A DNA stretch of 64,000 nucleotides from NCBI GenBank assembly GCA_019055375.1, contig JAHQIW010004613.1:47433-111432 (forward strand), read 5' to 3'. The position numbers were made by a program, and so were the translations under genes. The notes under the pieces were generated by a model. It was given only the letters and a program-made list of their open reading frames with translations. It searched no databases and was not told the DNA's origin. The stretch is from Parelaphostrongylus tenuis. Its lineage: Eukaryota > Nematoda > Chromadorea > Rhabditida > Metastrongylidae. Below, piece after piece: positions 19,320-30,890 of this stretch; the stretch's first letter is position 1; each line of letters opens with the position of its first letter.

Positions 19320-22300
19320 ACCCTTCTTATGGAACAAAATTTGTTTCATTTTCTTCTTCCGTTAATTCCTCCGAGTTCATGAAAACAATGAATGATGGTA
19401 ATAAATAGGGTGAATTAATATAATCAACAAACATACAGCGTATATAGCAACTAAGGAATTGTCTATTCTAATTCTATAACGGTGAGAGGGCTCAACTATA
19501 CAGAAAGATCTTGTATATTTCTTGCATACGTCTTTTTAAAACCAATTGTCTAAAATCTTACGGAAAGAGTTCTGGTTTGCCTACTGACTGCTGCATATAC
19601 CAAGGTGTTTGCCAAATGCATAGAACTGATAATTCCTGAATGGAATACCTAATCAAAAAGATTAAGGAGGAGAATTGATCATAAGCAAATTAGCACAACG
19701 CTGTGAAGACTTGAAGTAACTAGTTGGACAGCACCATGTTCCTCTGCCTTCCAGTGTCCTTGGAACTCCTAATTCCAGTTAGAACGATGATGTCACTCTA
19801 GATGTGGTCAGGTTTGCAAATTGATTGTACTATGAGGCCTAGACAAAGCGCAGAACAAAAAGCACGCGAACTTCAAGCTAAAGAGCAAAAAAATCGAACG
19901 ATCGTTGAGATTTGGTAAATCGATTCGAGAAATAGTGAGGTTTTCCTTGCCATTAGTATTAGAATCACCTCGTGTCGATACTGGAGATAGTGGATCAAAA
20001 AAGCATGAAACAATGCATGAAACTACGGGTCGCGAGTTTCCCTGAAAGATGCTGAGTAATTTCGTGAGAAACTACTTAATCCAAATGCAGGTTTCAAAGC
20101 ACGATGTGGTAGTTTCTTCGGAGAGAACGACGGCACTGTTAGATAAACAATGATTGGACTATAAGACGACCATTTGGAAATAGCTTGTCATCGAGCCTGC
20201 CACTATTGCGGGAGGTTTGAGGTTTATTTTTGGACAGGGCTATCACCAGTAGATAGCAAAATATTCGAAGTCTTTGCCTTGCACTCCCACAACTGGAACA
20301 AAACAAAAAACGTCGTGTCGACGCCCTCCAAAAAGTTTTTTTTTCAGATTCACGCAAACATGCCAGAAACACTCCATTAGGCTAGTGCTTGCATTTTAGG
20401 TCAAATTTTGAGAACCAGAATTAAAGTATACTTGCATATATTTCACTATCGCCAAAAAGGATTGTAATAATTTTATCACTCTACTAGGGAAATCTCATTA
20501 GGCTTGAAGTAAATGAACTCTTTGCTTAACACTGACGAATCTAGAAATCAGTGAGGTCCGCATCTTCGTCGAGGGTATTGTTTGATGACCTATTCAATGG
20601 CATTCACAACGCTTCCATTTCAGGGTCTCGCAGGTATCTGCTCACTTTCACTAATTTCCGCAAAGTTTTTATCATGTTGGACTATACTAAAGCAATGGAT
20701 TGGAGAAAAAATAAAAAGAAGAAGAACAAAATGCTAACACTTAACAAGCTAGTCTACTACTCTCATCTTTATGTGGTAAAATTCAGATGATTTGCGGCAA
20801 CTGTGCATCAGAATTCGTACATCTCATACTATAGCTGACAAAAACTTCACAGAGTTGCGAAAACATCAAGATGATCGGTTTCGGGTTACGTCTAGGGTGA
20901 ACTCAACACTTCCTCACAAGTAGCAGATTCCAGGCACCAAGCAGCTTTCAAAAGTCAACTCATCTGGGAAGTTCAAATCTCGCAGATTTTCGGGTTCATA
21001 TTTGTTGTTCTTAGGGATTTTTGGAAAAAAAATTTGCTTAACAAAGACTTACAAGACTAGCAATGATCATCTATAGTTTAAATTGCGGAGAACTCAAAGA
21101 TGTGCTTTTTTTGGAGAGGCCTTCTTACAACGCTGTAGCACTAAAGATAGAACTGTGTTCTACACGCAGTGCACATTAGCGCACATTATATGGCATGTAA
21201 ATTCTGTAGGACAAAGTGCTTTTCTTGAACTGCCAGTATTTGTTTGATAACTCAAATCTTAGAAAATTTAAAATATGCGTAGCTCTGCCTCAAATCGTAA
21301 AAAACCATCCGATAGCAAATAGCGAATCCTCTACTGTGCTAGTTTTGTGAAAAAACCGTTTCACTGCATCACAGCAGGAAAAATAGGACTGAGCTTCAAC
21401 ATTGCCTGTCGGCTAGGGTGTGTAAGTGGCTGTAGATCCATGCACGACTCACCGCGTAGTGCGATTTTTGTTGTCGAATTCAAGGGTTATTTTCTCTTCG
21501 ATAGAAATATAACTGGAAAACGCAAATCACTCTGATACTTTGAGAGTTTTCCTATGTGCACATTTGCTTCTTGTGCTTTGGTTTAGGCTTGAGCTTAGTA
21601 GCAGATTTACTTTACAATATGAAGTGAACATAAAAACCTCAAGCTTTTATACGACAAAATAAAGTTCTTTTTATATTTTCAATACAAAAGGCCAAAAATT
21701 TAAACGGAGAAAAAGTTTTCGAATATTAACGAAAATTTGTGCCATAACGAGCCATGCGTGTGAAACACAATCTTTATCTCTGCTGCAAAGCTCTAAAAAA
21801 AAGAGACTTTCTAAAAAACAAGTACACTTTTAGAAATTTCCTGGACTTACGCTATTTAATGCTTAATAATAGCTTAAGGAAAGAGCTGATCTCTACCGAA
21901 GTATAAGTGCGTAGCTCCTGTAAAACATATTTTTCCTTTCGAGGCTTTAACTCTGTGAGAAGGTTTTTCTGAGATGGCAAATACATCTGTGAACCCTCCG
22001 AGATTTGAGTTTTTGATCCATTATTGATAGTTATGCGAAATTTTTTTGACCAGCAAAGAGGTCCTCTCGAAAATTCCTGCGCGATAATAGAAAAACTAAT
22101 CATGGCCCCTGCATGATGGTTAGAATACGGTATAAAATCCTGAACATTTCTATAGTCACTGTTCCTTTCAGTCTCTTGCAGTCAGCTAGGTAGTTTGAAG
22201 GCCTCTCTCTTTGCAGTCGATCACACACAAACTGCAGAAATATTCTGCAGTATGACAGAACACGCCTATATAAAGTTTAATCTCAGATTTGTCTTGGTGG

Positions 22301-23647
22301 TTTACACCTCACCCGTAATTGAGCCCCAATCCAGGCCCTCTGGCTTATCCACGTTTAGATCACTGTACCATTGCCGTGTGGGAAATAGAATAGCTTGGAG
22401 ACAGGAAATACAGAAAGCACTCTACCAGTTTTTTAAGTCAGAGGCCGGTTCTTCTACAATAAAAGGGAATCACTGTCAGATCGTAAAGTCAAAAAGCTCT
22501 CTCTTACAACAAAAATTACATTTTCTTACATATTGAAGTTAGCTCGGCTGGTAATACGTAGTCACTTCTCAATTTCACTGAAATTTTATGAGCGTGGATG
22601 TCGCAGATAAATACTCTGACCGAAGATGAAAACAGGTCTAGAGTGGCAATAGTTGGAGGGTATCAGACGCAAAGTAAATTTTTAACATTATGAGGGGAAA
22701 GGGTGAGATTTCCTGTTACATTGAACATGATAAAAGTCAAGTTTTTAGCGTCATCGTACTTTTTTATTTCAAATCAATAAACCAGTGAAATGTGTTGATT
22801 CAATTATTTGGAATACCGAGAGATCGATAATGCATTACTTACGTAGATACAAATGTGCCGAAATGCGAGCAAAATTTGGATCATGAGATGTCTTCAAACC
22901 GAAAACCATCCTTTCTGAGGCTCACATGTCCACTACGACATTTGTGCGTTTGTTGTGGCTTTCTCTCAGTCATGTTTTATACCACTCGGTGGCTACCTGC
23001 AACCACACCTAAACGGGGCCTGATCTGAGGAACACAAATCGGTCTAAAATTCATAAACATCGGCGTATTTGCAAAGATATCCATCAATTCTAATGCACAT
23101 GTGACAGTTTTCCAGAAGACATGCATTGATTTTAGAAATTTGAAACGTTTGAGACAATATGCACTGTTTTCTGTTTATTTCCCTTATGACCGGTTGCCTG
23201 TAAGCAAAATTTTTTTTTTACAATGCCTTTAGTTCCTGACCAGACATGTCTACCAAGACCATCAAGCATAATATACTCAGCAATCATTCTTTCACTTTAC
23301 ATGAGCAAGCATTCAGAACTTAAGAATCTGGTAAGGCATGACAACAGAAAAACGCAAACTCATGAAAGTGACGCCATGAAGTATTCATACCATTTAAACG
23401 CGAAAAGGGTACCGCACACTTTTCCTGAGTGGTAGTGTAGCAGTAATTTCCCTAAATAACTACTATTCCCCTTTGCGGCCGTGCTTTTATAGCATATCGT
23501 CGGATGTTCAAAATTCTACTTGTCGATAACGAGCGTAATCAGGCAGAAAGTCATAGCAGTCATTACCGTCTTCGGCTGTCGGATGCCTGGTTTCTGTCTT
23601 GCACCTGACAACTGAAATGCGTTTGGTAGCTAGTTACAGGCTAAGAT
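19320..23647. other. No supported gene over 4.3 kb
   Basis: AT-rich, with open frames up to 113 codons (22195-22536, non-ATG start) that lack splice signals or recognisable motifs. I see no SINE, LINE or tandem-repeat signature. A poorly conserved host gene with small exons could be hidden here. Confidence 0.35.
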
Positions 23648-23820
23648 CTGCAAGATGAATGCACTAAAAGTCACATTGCACAGCAGTCGTTCAAGCGTAG
23701 ACAAATTACCATAGAAAAGAGAATGCAGGAGCAGTCCAGATCAGATATTTCCAGCAGTGCGACACATGAACTCATCATCTTTAATCGCGACAGGGAACCA
23801 TAGTAACTATTCCCTGATAA
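23648..23820 (+). repeat. Repeat R3, left copy
   Basis: About 170 bp beginning CTGCAAGATGAATGCA recur 840 bp downstream in the same orientation. Shared landmarks are AAAAGTCAC, GCACAGCA, AGAGAATGCAGGAGCA and CTCATCAT. The frame opening at the shared ATG is stopped after 19 codons in this copy. Confidence 0.65.
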
Positions 23821-23844
23821 ATCCCTTCATGATTGTTTGAACCA

Positions 23845-23935
23845 ACATATCATGTGGTCTGGCAAGAACTCTTGTACAGCTCGATACAAATACATGAGCC
23901 CTCACCAGAACACGTGACATGATGGCTCAAATAAT
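23845..23935. repeat. Repeat R2, folded copy
   Basis: CATGTGGTCTGGCAAG at the left and CCAGAACACGTGACATG at the right are inverted relatives of the same R2 end, so this copy is a hairpin of about 90 bp. It ends in GGCTCAAATAATAA, which is also seen at 38.15 and 62.73 kb. Confidence 0.6.
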
Positions 23936-24123
23936 AATGAAAGCAGCTATTGATATTTTAGCATGGTCTTAAGAAAACACTCAAAATAAAGGTATAACAT
24001 TCCCCCAAGAGTTACTATTTCTTCATTATTGTTTAATTCCTGTATTAACTCTTACCTGTGTTAGTTGTTATTTTAACTGAATCTTCTTGGACATTCAATT
24101 CAAGCTTCCACATAAACTTGTAC

Positions 24124-24253
24124 TGTAAGCTACTCTTAGACAAGATAACATTGCTTTCAAGTAAATATGGTACAAGCCTAATCTATGCTGTAAGCTATTC
24201 TCAGAGACGATAACATCGCTTTCAAGAAAACGTGGTAAAGTCTCCTCTGTTGC
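24124..24253. repeat. Tandem duplication of a 65-bp unit
   Basis: TGTAAGCTACTCTTAGA at 24124 is repeated as TGTAAGCTATTCTCAGA at 24189. Each is followed by GATAACATTGCTTTCAAG or a close variant. There are two copies, with about 85% identity. Confidence 0.75.
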
Positions 24254-24390
24254 ATTTCCATCGTAGCATCTGTTCTGCAACTTTTTAAGCTCCTTGCCAT
24301 TGCTCGTTATCCAGTAATCTTTTGTGAACATATTCGTTATCTACGAGACGGTTTCTGTTTTCCGTTAATGAGACTGTTTGTTATCGGTTC

Positions 24391-24490
24391 TTATATAAGT
24401 GAGTTAAGGATTCAGACGACCCGGCTTTCCACTGTGCAATGCTCCGCTGATTTCGTCTCTCCAGCGTTCCAGTCAACCACTTAACTCCTG
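24391..24490 (+). promoter_or_regulatory. TATA-box-like module upstream of R3
   Basis: TTATATAAGTGAG at 24391 is a good TATA match, followed by GC-richer sequence up to the start of the right R3 copy. The order TATA, about 100 bp leader, then ATG with a short open frame resembles an LTR promoter or a small gene start. No LTR ends, primer-binding site or gag/pol is visible, so function is inference only. Confidence 0.3.
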
Positions 24491-24662
24491 CAAGATGAAT
24501 GCTTCAAAAGTCACGCTGCACAGCACTTGTCCAACCGTAGCCAAAACAACCATGGAAGAGAGAATCAGGAGCAATTCAGGTCAGATTTTTCCAACAGTGC
24601 AGCGCACAACTCATCATATTAGTTTGTTGCACTGAACTATAGTTACTATTCTTCTGCTGAAG
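24488..24662 (+). repeat. Repeat R3, right copy, with 46-codon frame
   Basis: The right copy of the pair. Its ATG frame (MNASKVTLHSTCPTVAK, then TTMEERIRSNSGQIFP) runs 46 codons to TGA, while the left copy has an early stop. It may be the start of an unrecognised gene or element whose duplicate decayed, or a non-coding repeat. Confidence 0.5.
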
Positions 24663-25365
24663 AGTTATTAAATAATTTTTGAAAATCGGCCACGTGCCGC
24701 ACTAGCCAGAGAGAGTTTTTGAATAATTGCTCACGCTCTTATGAAAAATTTTCGTCTAGAGAAGCGATCGTTCCTTCAACCCTTGCCTCACAACGGAAAA
24801 GTACCGCAAAAAGATGTACACAAGATCCTCAAAAATAGAGATTTGGCATTTATTATTTCAGTTCTTTTTCACATCTGTTGTGAGCATCCTTGCACTTGTT
24901 GTTTTGCATTTGTTTCCTCTCATTCACCATTTATGAAGGGCTTTTAGCTATTCGCATGTGACTTCTCCTACTTCTTGAAGCTTTTTATATTCTTTGCGAA
25001 TGGCGATGAATAGAAGTCAAATCGGTGGCAGCCTCAAGTTTTGCGATAGCTATGAAAATGCATTCCTACGAGGATTTCGGGAGTAAACTGAGTCTAGACA
25101 AATTTCGATCAATTTCTTATCACAGATAAGATTAGAGACTTGGGAGGGTGGAGCACGTTGGAACTAACACCGTACTCTCGATGAACGGCATCGTCACTAA
25201 TGCGCCATCGTCCTCCTGAGACCGACTTGAATCTCTACGGGTGTTAGAGGCGAAACACTAGAGCACAATTAAACCTTAAAACTACCTATCAGAAGTAATA
25301 AGTTGTGTGAAAAGTTGGCGCCATTTTGATTTTTCGATGTAATTCTTACAATATTTAGTACCTCT
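24663..25365. other. No supported gene
   Basis: AT-rich, with only short open frames and no shared repeat found. Confidence 0.3.
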
Positions 25366-25740
25366 TCTATCGACTGCTCTTTATAGATACGCTGAAATCA
25401 ATATAATGTGATAAGGAGTTCACATGTTTTGAGCTATTACGTATAGTACTATTACTTGTTTCGTCCTATTGGGACTCATAAGTAACACCCTCGCTCTGTT
25501 CAGCCGATTCCCTAAGGTTAAATAATCCTTCATGAAGGAATCGGCGCCAAGTAATAAATCAAACCAAGTCAGATGATGGAGCTACCTGACATTGTGGTGA
25601 CGGGTAGTAGAGTTTGTAGCCATTACAGTTAATTATACATCTTCTACCGACCGCTTCTTATAGACCCGCTCAAAATGAAATAATCTGTTAACGATACAAC
25701 ATGTTTTGAGCTGTTAGGTCTCGTGCTATACAGGTGCCTG
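25366..25740. repeat. Foldback family FB1, diverged partial copy
   Basis: CGCCAAGTAATAAAT and AAGTCAGATGATGGAG match the half-unit of the foldback elements at 53.54-54.03 and 57.11-57.59 kb. A block of about 95 bp (CTTCTATCGACTGCTC and on) is repeated directly at about 25640 (CTTCTACCGACCGCTT). This copy therefore holds direct rather than inverted repeats and probably arose by unequal exchange between family members. Confidence 0.6.
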
Positions 25741-27391
25741 TTCCTGTTAGGTCTAGTGGTATACTGGTACAATATTTAGTTCCGAAGAAAAAGCAAGTGT
25801 CGTAATCAAAGTTATCTCCATCAAACTCGAATCAAACTCTTCGCCTATTGCTCGGCACATCACTAAGGGATTCTGTTCGACCATCTTGAGGACAACTTGG
25901 CCACAACTTCCTGAGCGTAACTTTGCCTCCAGACTGTTCTCTAAAGCTAGACTTCACGAAGCACATCCAGCCGTCCTTTCTGCAACCGTATCATCGCCTC
26001 AGGCGACATTAATTTTGTGCGTCGTTTCACCAACACTGTCCCCTACTCGCCTCGTGCATGACTAGCAAGCAATCTTGTTCCCAAGACAGTTCCATCTCAA
26101 GCAACTTTAGGCATGTCGCATACAAGAATGTTTGCTAGAAAAGTGCTTTGGTGATACCAACCATGTAGATTTAATTACTGCTAGCTGACAAATTTGGTGT
26201 TTATTGCTCTAGTGCCACAACTTATGGAGCGGCCTATATTAAGTAGTTGGATTTCGAATCAAATGCAAAATGGAAAGGCGCACACAAAAAAATTACAGAA
26301 AAACAATGGTCAAAAGAATTGAAAAAATCAATGAGGATGAACACACCTTAACCATAACTTGTGCTACTTGACACTGTAATAGTACATGCTTCGTCTACTA
26401 ACAATGCCATTGAACAGCTTGTAGGCTAAAACGTCGACGCTGGTGCTATTGTGACACATCTGGCTTCATTATCTTTGATCACTTCGAAAACACTTTGAGA
26501 ATTATTGAAGGCCACACAAGCATTACATCCATTATCGACGATAAATAGAAGTTTGGAGACTGCTTATCCCATGAAAATCTCACGAGGAGTCATTCGCATC
26601 TTCATTTACGTTTTCCTCATTCTTCTATACCTCTCGCGTGCATTCACATTTTTGCTTCTGCACATCCCTACGTTGCCTGAGTATTATTTATTCTTATGGG
26701 ATGAACTTCTTTTCTAAGCAACATAGTCTTTGTCTAACACACCTCTGGTGCGAAAGAAGCTTACTGTAGGATGATTTGCTAGATGTACTTCCTAGCGTAA
26801 GCATGATTTCAATATAAACAACTTTCTTTGTGACTGGTGTCCCTCGCTTTCCGATGTGTTCTTTGTCTAACGTGTTTACATGCGCTGTCAACGAGTACTG
26901 AATGAAGACCCAGAAGTTACGTCTAAAGTCCGACCACCACAGAATTGTGAACCGCGTACACTATTAGCCATTGCTGTATCCGCTTAAGCAATGATCTTCT
27001 GGTCGTTATTTCGTCCCTGCTGTTGAATAAATCACTTGCTGAGCTCTTCATTCACGTAAACGCTACCACATGTAGCACTACTGTTCAAAAATCACTGATG
27101 CACTGATGCTATTCTTGCTCCAACGTATAACTCCTACCTAAAATATTATCCTTAGTACATTTTATTATTATATCGGCATGTCGTATATAAGAGAGTTTCT
27201 TTTCCCAAGATCTGTAGTTGGCAGTAACGGCAAGATCCGTCAGACACATCATATAATTTTGCGAAATAAGTTTCACAATCTGCTTGAGCACTTGCTCCGA
27301 GAAAAATTACATGGGCAATTATCAGACAAAGTGCAAATCTGAAACACTAGTCGACTAAAGGAATGATAGGTCCGTGTTTTGCTATCGGGAA
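25741..27391. other. No supported gene
   Basis: No exon or element can be supported. A plus-strand frame at 26505-26717 is hydrophobic (IFIYVFLILLYLSRAFTF), but it is short and without splice context. Confidence 0.3.
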
Positions 27392-27487
27392 TAGAAATAT
27401 GTCTTGACATTAACTCTTTCAAGTAGAAATTTGTCTTGACATTAACTCTTTCAAGTAGAAATTTGTCTTGACATTACCTCTTTCATG
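27392..27487. repeat. Tandem repeat, 32-bp unit, 3 copies
   Basis: The unit TAGAAATTTGTCTTGACA plus TTAACTCTTTCAAG is repeated three times, at 27392, 27424 and 27456, with one or two changes per copy. It is a minisatellite of unknown role. Confidence 0.9.
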
Positions 27488-27734
27488 CGGCCTTTTTCTC
27501 TTGATATAATGTTGAGCAAATTTTCTTGCATCTCGAGGTTAGCCAGACTGGGGCGTTCCGTGGAGGGTTCGTTATTGATCACCGGAAAGCGTTCGTATAG
27601 GGAATGAACCCCTGTCTTGAGCCGCACCGAGCGCTCAGCTACAGTCGAAAGTGTATAAAATTCAAAGTAGCAAAACATCCCAAGAAATAAGTGCTGTATA
27701 TATTTACAACTACCCATAAATACACATATCCACA

Positions 27735-28033
27735 CATAAAAGGATAAAGCTCTTGGCGTTGATCAATCTTTGAGGGATGAGCCATGAATTCGACTAAAAT
27801 TTTTGACTTCGTTCAAGGTGATTAAATGCATATCTGGCCTTTACAATGACTCGCGGTGGCCTCCCGCTGAACCGAGTCAGTGCTGTTTATCCTCCCAGAC
27901 AAGTCTGAGATCTGTCTGGTACCAATTTAGCGACTCCGAAGAGATGGATGTCTTGGTGAGCCATGAGCGCGAGGTCGAACGATTGACTTCGTGTGCGACG
28001 CAGAGCACCTCTAACCACTGCGCCACATGCGCT
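27735..28033 (-). repeat. SINE-A copy 3 with target-site duplication
   Basis: A minus-strand copy. The tRNA-like head at the right end has GAGCGCATGTGGCGCAGTGG; the 3' end at the left has GGCGTTGATCAA and GAGCTTTATCC. CATATCCACA stands on both sides (27725-27734 and 28034-28043), a likely 10-bp target-site duplication. This supports LINE-style retroposition and fixes the element ends. Confidence 0.87.
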
Positions 28034-28043
28034 CATATCCACA

Positions 28044-29348
28044 TATGCACATAAAAATATTACAAAGTCACATTTGCATACATAGGCAACACTGCTTGCC
28101 TACATTCAAGAGTTTAGATCATTCCTCATTTGTGATCCACTAATTTACATTTGTAGTGCCTCTTGACTCTGTCACGTTACATTTGCTCGTTCATGCTCCT
28201 TTTTCTTTTCGCAATATCTCGCCGTGTTACCACTGGTTGGTGTACAGCTCTCTTTGAAGCATTTTCTCACACTTGTCGTGGTACGCTTTGACTTAGGCCA
28301 GTCAGACGGCAGTAATATTCTAGAATATTCTAAAATCCAGTATTGTCCCCACCAATTTAGAGTTATATGTAGAGATTTAATCCTTGTAAGAATAGTATCT
28401 TCACGTCACTCATTCAGATCAAATCTCTGGAAACACTGCCTCTTTCATAAACTGCAAGAAAGTTCTTGCTTTTCTACAGACATCTAGTAGCCGATCAACA
28501 ACTTGAGAACCAGTAATTTCAATGCTGCGCTTGGATTCTGATAGGAACACCTTAACGCGCAGTAGAAAAGGAGATAAAATTACGTTTGACTACTGGAGTA
28601 TACTCTGCGCTCTGCTATCATTACTGCTTAACTTTTCATTAGACTTTCAGTAATTATATATTCAGCAAGTTGGAATATGCACAAGTTTGAGCATTGAGGC
28701 GTTCTGAACTCCTGTCCCACCATTTCAAGGTGCTGTTAACTTGAATATTTTTAACCTAAACCCTGCTAGAAGTTAAACTGAGCCAGGATTTCCTGTTATT
28801 TTAAGAGGATATTAGAAAGATAGATTTTCCATCATCTGCAGACTGGTGAAGTCGGCAAATACAGATTCAAAGCACCCAGTAAGAACTCTATTGCGATTTG
28901 CAGTAAGAAGGACTTTGGAAAATCACTAGGTTACTAGCGAAATTGAACTTCCGCTATGGCCCACACTATTTGTGAAGACACTCTATTCAATAATCCTAAA
29001 GCAACCAGTGCATCAGAGAACTCCATAATACTGTATAGCGATATCAAATAGCGCATATTTTTGTGGTACTTATTGGTTGATCACATTTTAATTTTTTATT
29101 ACTTTCGGTATAAGCGGAAACAGAATATTAAAGTATTCAGCAGGTTTGTTATGGTATGTTGAAAATTATTTTGACCTTTTTTTGGAAAAGCAAAGATTAA
29201 AAAAAATTCAATCTGAAATATGCTGAAAAAATTGCTCAGAAATAACAGCCTTTTTAGTTAGAGTAATTTATTGTAAAGGAATTGTTAGAGCAATTTTACA
29301 TCAGTTTCCAACGGTTCAGTAGTTGAAGGGTCAATTGAGTAGTTGCAG
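28044..29348. other. No supported gene
   Basis: AT-rich, with open frames at chance length. No upstream exon to match the candidate exon at 29349 was found here. Confidence 0.3.
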
Positions 29349-29451
29349 AGCTGGGACGACACTAACATTTCATGGGATAAGAATCAATGGAGCCTCAGGT
29401 TGAATTTCTACTGGATTCAGATTTGGAACCACGCATTGTTCAGTTGAACGG
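29349..29451 (+). pseudogene. Exon-like segment resembling a Cys-loop receptor ligand-binding domain
   Basis: The segment is bounded by an acceptor (GTAGTTGCAG) and a donor (GG|GTAAGTG). The first frame reads SWDDTNISWDKNQW and continues through IQIWNHALF. The WxD....W spacing (seven residues) and the later IW match the loop D to loop A region of ligand-gated ion channels, where W.D..L.WD....G and IW.PD are typical. Two residues are missing between the tryptophans, and a TGA interrupts the frame just before the donor. It is either a decayed exon or coincidence. No neighbouring exon of such a receptor was found. Confidence 0.3.
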
Positions 29452-30310
29452 GTAAGTGTAAGGCTATGTGAACCACAAGACCCATTTCCTTTGTGCTCAC
29501 TTATTACAAAGCACCACTAACTCAGCTCTTCTACCACATTCCATCAACGATGGTTAAGGGAACATAAAAGATTGCGAGTTTAATGAGTATCTATTGATGA
29601 TTGTTTTCCCGCCAAATCAATAAATACACATGAATCAATCAATACACATGGATTGCTCGGCCGTCGCTGAATTCCGCGTGCATGCTAGTAGAGTACTGGC
29701 CATACAAGTGCTTATTGCATAATATGGTATTTCGTCGAAAGCAAAGTCGCTTACTTGCTTCCCTACTTGGACAGTACGTCTTCAAGAGTTGAGCGGATTT
29801 CAGTAAATGCATTTTCCATTCGTCTCATCTCACGATTGTCGTAAATGGTGATGGTCTGATTCGAGCTTGGCGTAGTTGCTACTATGAAAGCATCCTCTAT
29901 CCACTATAGTGATATTTAGGGAGACTCTCGCCAATTTACTGACAAATTCTTGAGTCTAGTCAATTTAGCGCAACTGGTGAGAATTCAAATTGTATTATTG
30001 ACGTGAAGTTAAAATGCGTATTGAAATCTATATTTCTTTGCTAATCATAAGTCAGTAAAGACTCAGTGAACTAAACTCTTGAGTAGGCCGTTCTATTGTT
30101 CGATTCACAAAGTACGAGAAAGGATTATGAAGGCATAAGGGGCTCTAAAATGGTCTCAAAGATCGGTGACTACCAAAATCCGTTCATAGGCTGCGTGAAA
30201 GATGTGATAGCAATGGATCGTAAATGGGTTAAATGATTCACATTCCCATAAGGATCTTCACTTGAAATTAATTCTGATCATGTTTTTGCAAAATTTTTCG
30301 CATTCGATGA

Positions 30311-30594
30311 GCTATAAAGTGAGCCTTGGCGTTGATCAACCCCTGAGGGATGCGTCATGCAATAGTCTTCGATTTTCACTTCATTTGAGATTATTTAAAG
30401 CATTGTGACATACAATGTCTCGCGATCATCTAACACTTTATAAAGTCAGTCCTGCTTATCATCCCTAACTAGTCTTGTCTTCTCAATTTACGACCCCGAA
30501 GAAATGGAAGGCTTGTTGAGCCATGAGCGCGAGGTCAAACCATCAACCATGTGTGCGACGTGGAGGACCTCTAACCATTGCGCCACATGCGCTC
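30311..30594 (-). repeat. SINE-A copy 4 (diverged)
   Basis: The left end has GGCGTTGATCAACCCC and the right end the head GAGCGCATGTGGCGCAATGG; box B is altered (GGTTTGACCTCGCGCTC). The middle of the body carries many substitutions, so this is an older copy. Confidence 0.8.
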
Positions 30595-30849
30595 CTTTCT
30601 AATCGATTTGTCAGTATTCATAATTTATACTTGTATTCTAATTTGTAAATGGATTGTGGAGTAGGTTTATCCGAAAATTATGAATCCACTGCATGTAATT
30701 CAAATCCTGGTCAAGTAACAATTAAAGTGTTTGCGACGAACTACACGTGTCAAGTATACCTCTGGGCCGATTTCTTATTCACAACTCCATTCAGATTCTA
30801 ATATAAGAACTATCCCACCGATATGTGAAGAGCACTTTCATTTTTTCAG

Positions 30850-30890
30850 GATGGGTTTTCAGTTTGTTCACGACTGATGATTCGATTAAG
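30850..30890 (+). CDS. Possible 41-nt micro-exon
   Basis: A near-ideal nematode acceptor (ATTTTTTCAG) and donor (AAG|GTAAGC) flank 41 bases that stay open in the frame WVFSLFTTDDSIK after two leading bases. The host gene is not identified. The downstream sequence also stays open in this frame until a TGA near 31016. Splice motifs alone can arise by chance, so this is tentative. Confidence 0.3.

Noticed and set aside
22195..22536. 113-codon frame as a gene
   Set aside because: It has a non-ATG start, no splice signals and no recognisable motif. Frames of this length are expected by chance in 64 kb of AT-rich DNA.
24071..24490. Solo LTR of a Pao/BEL-type retrotransposon
   Set aside because: There is a TATA box and a TGTTAG-like start, but no matching CA end, target duplication, primer-binding site or gag/pol sequence could be shown.
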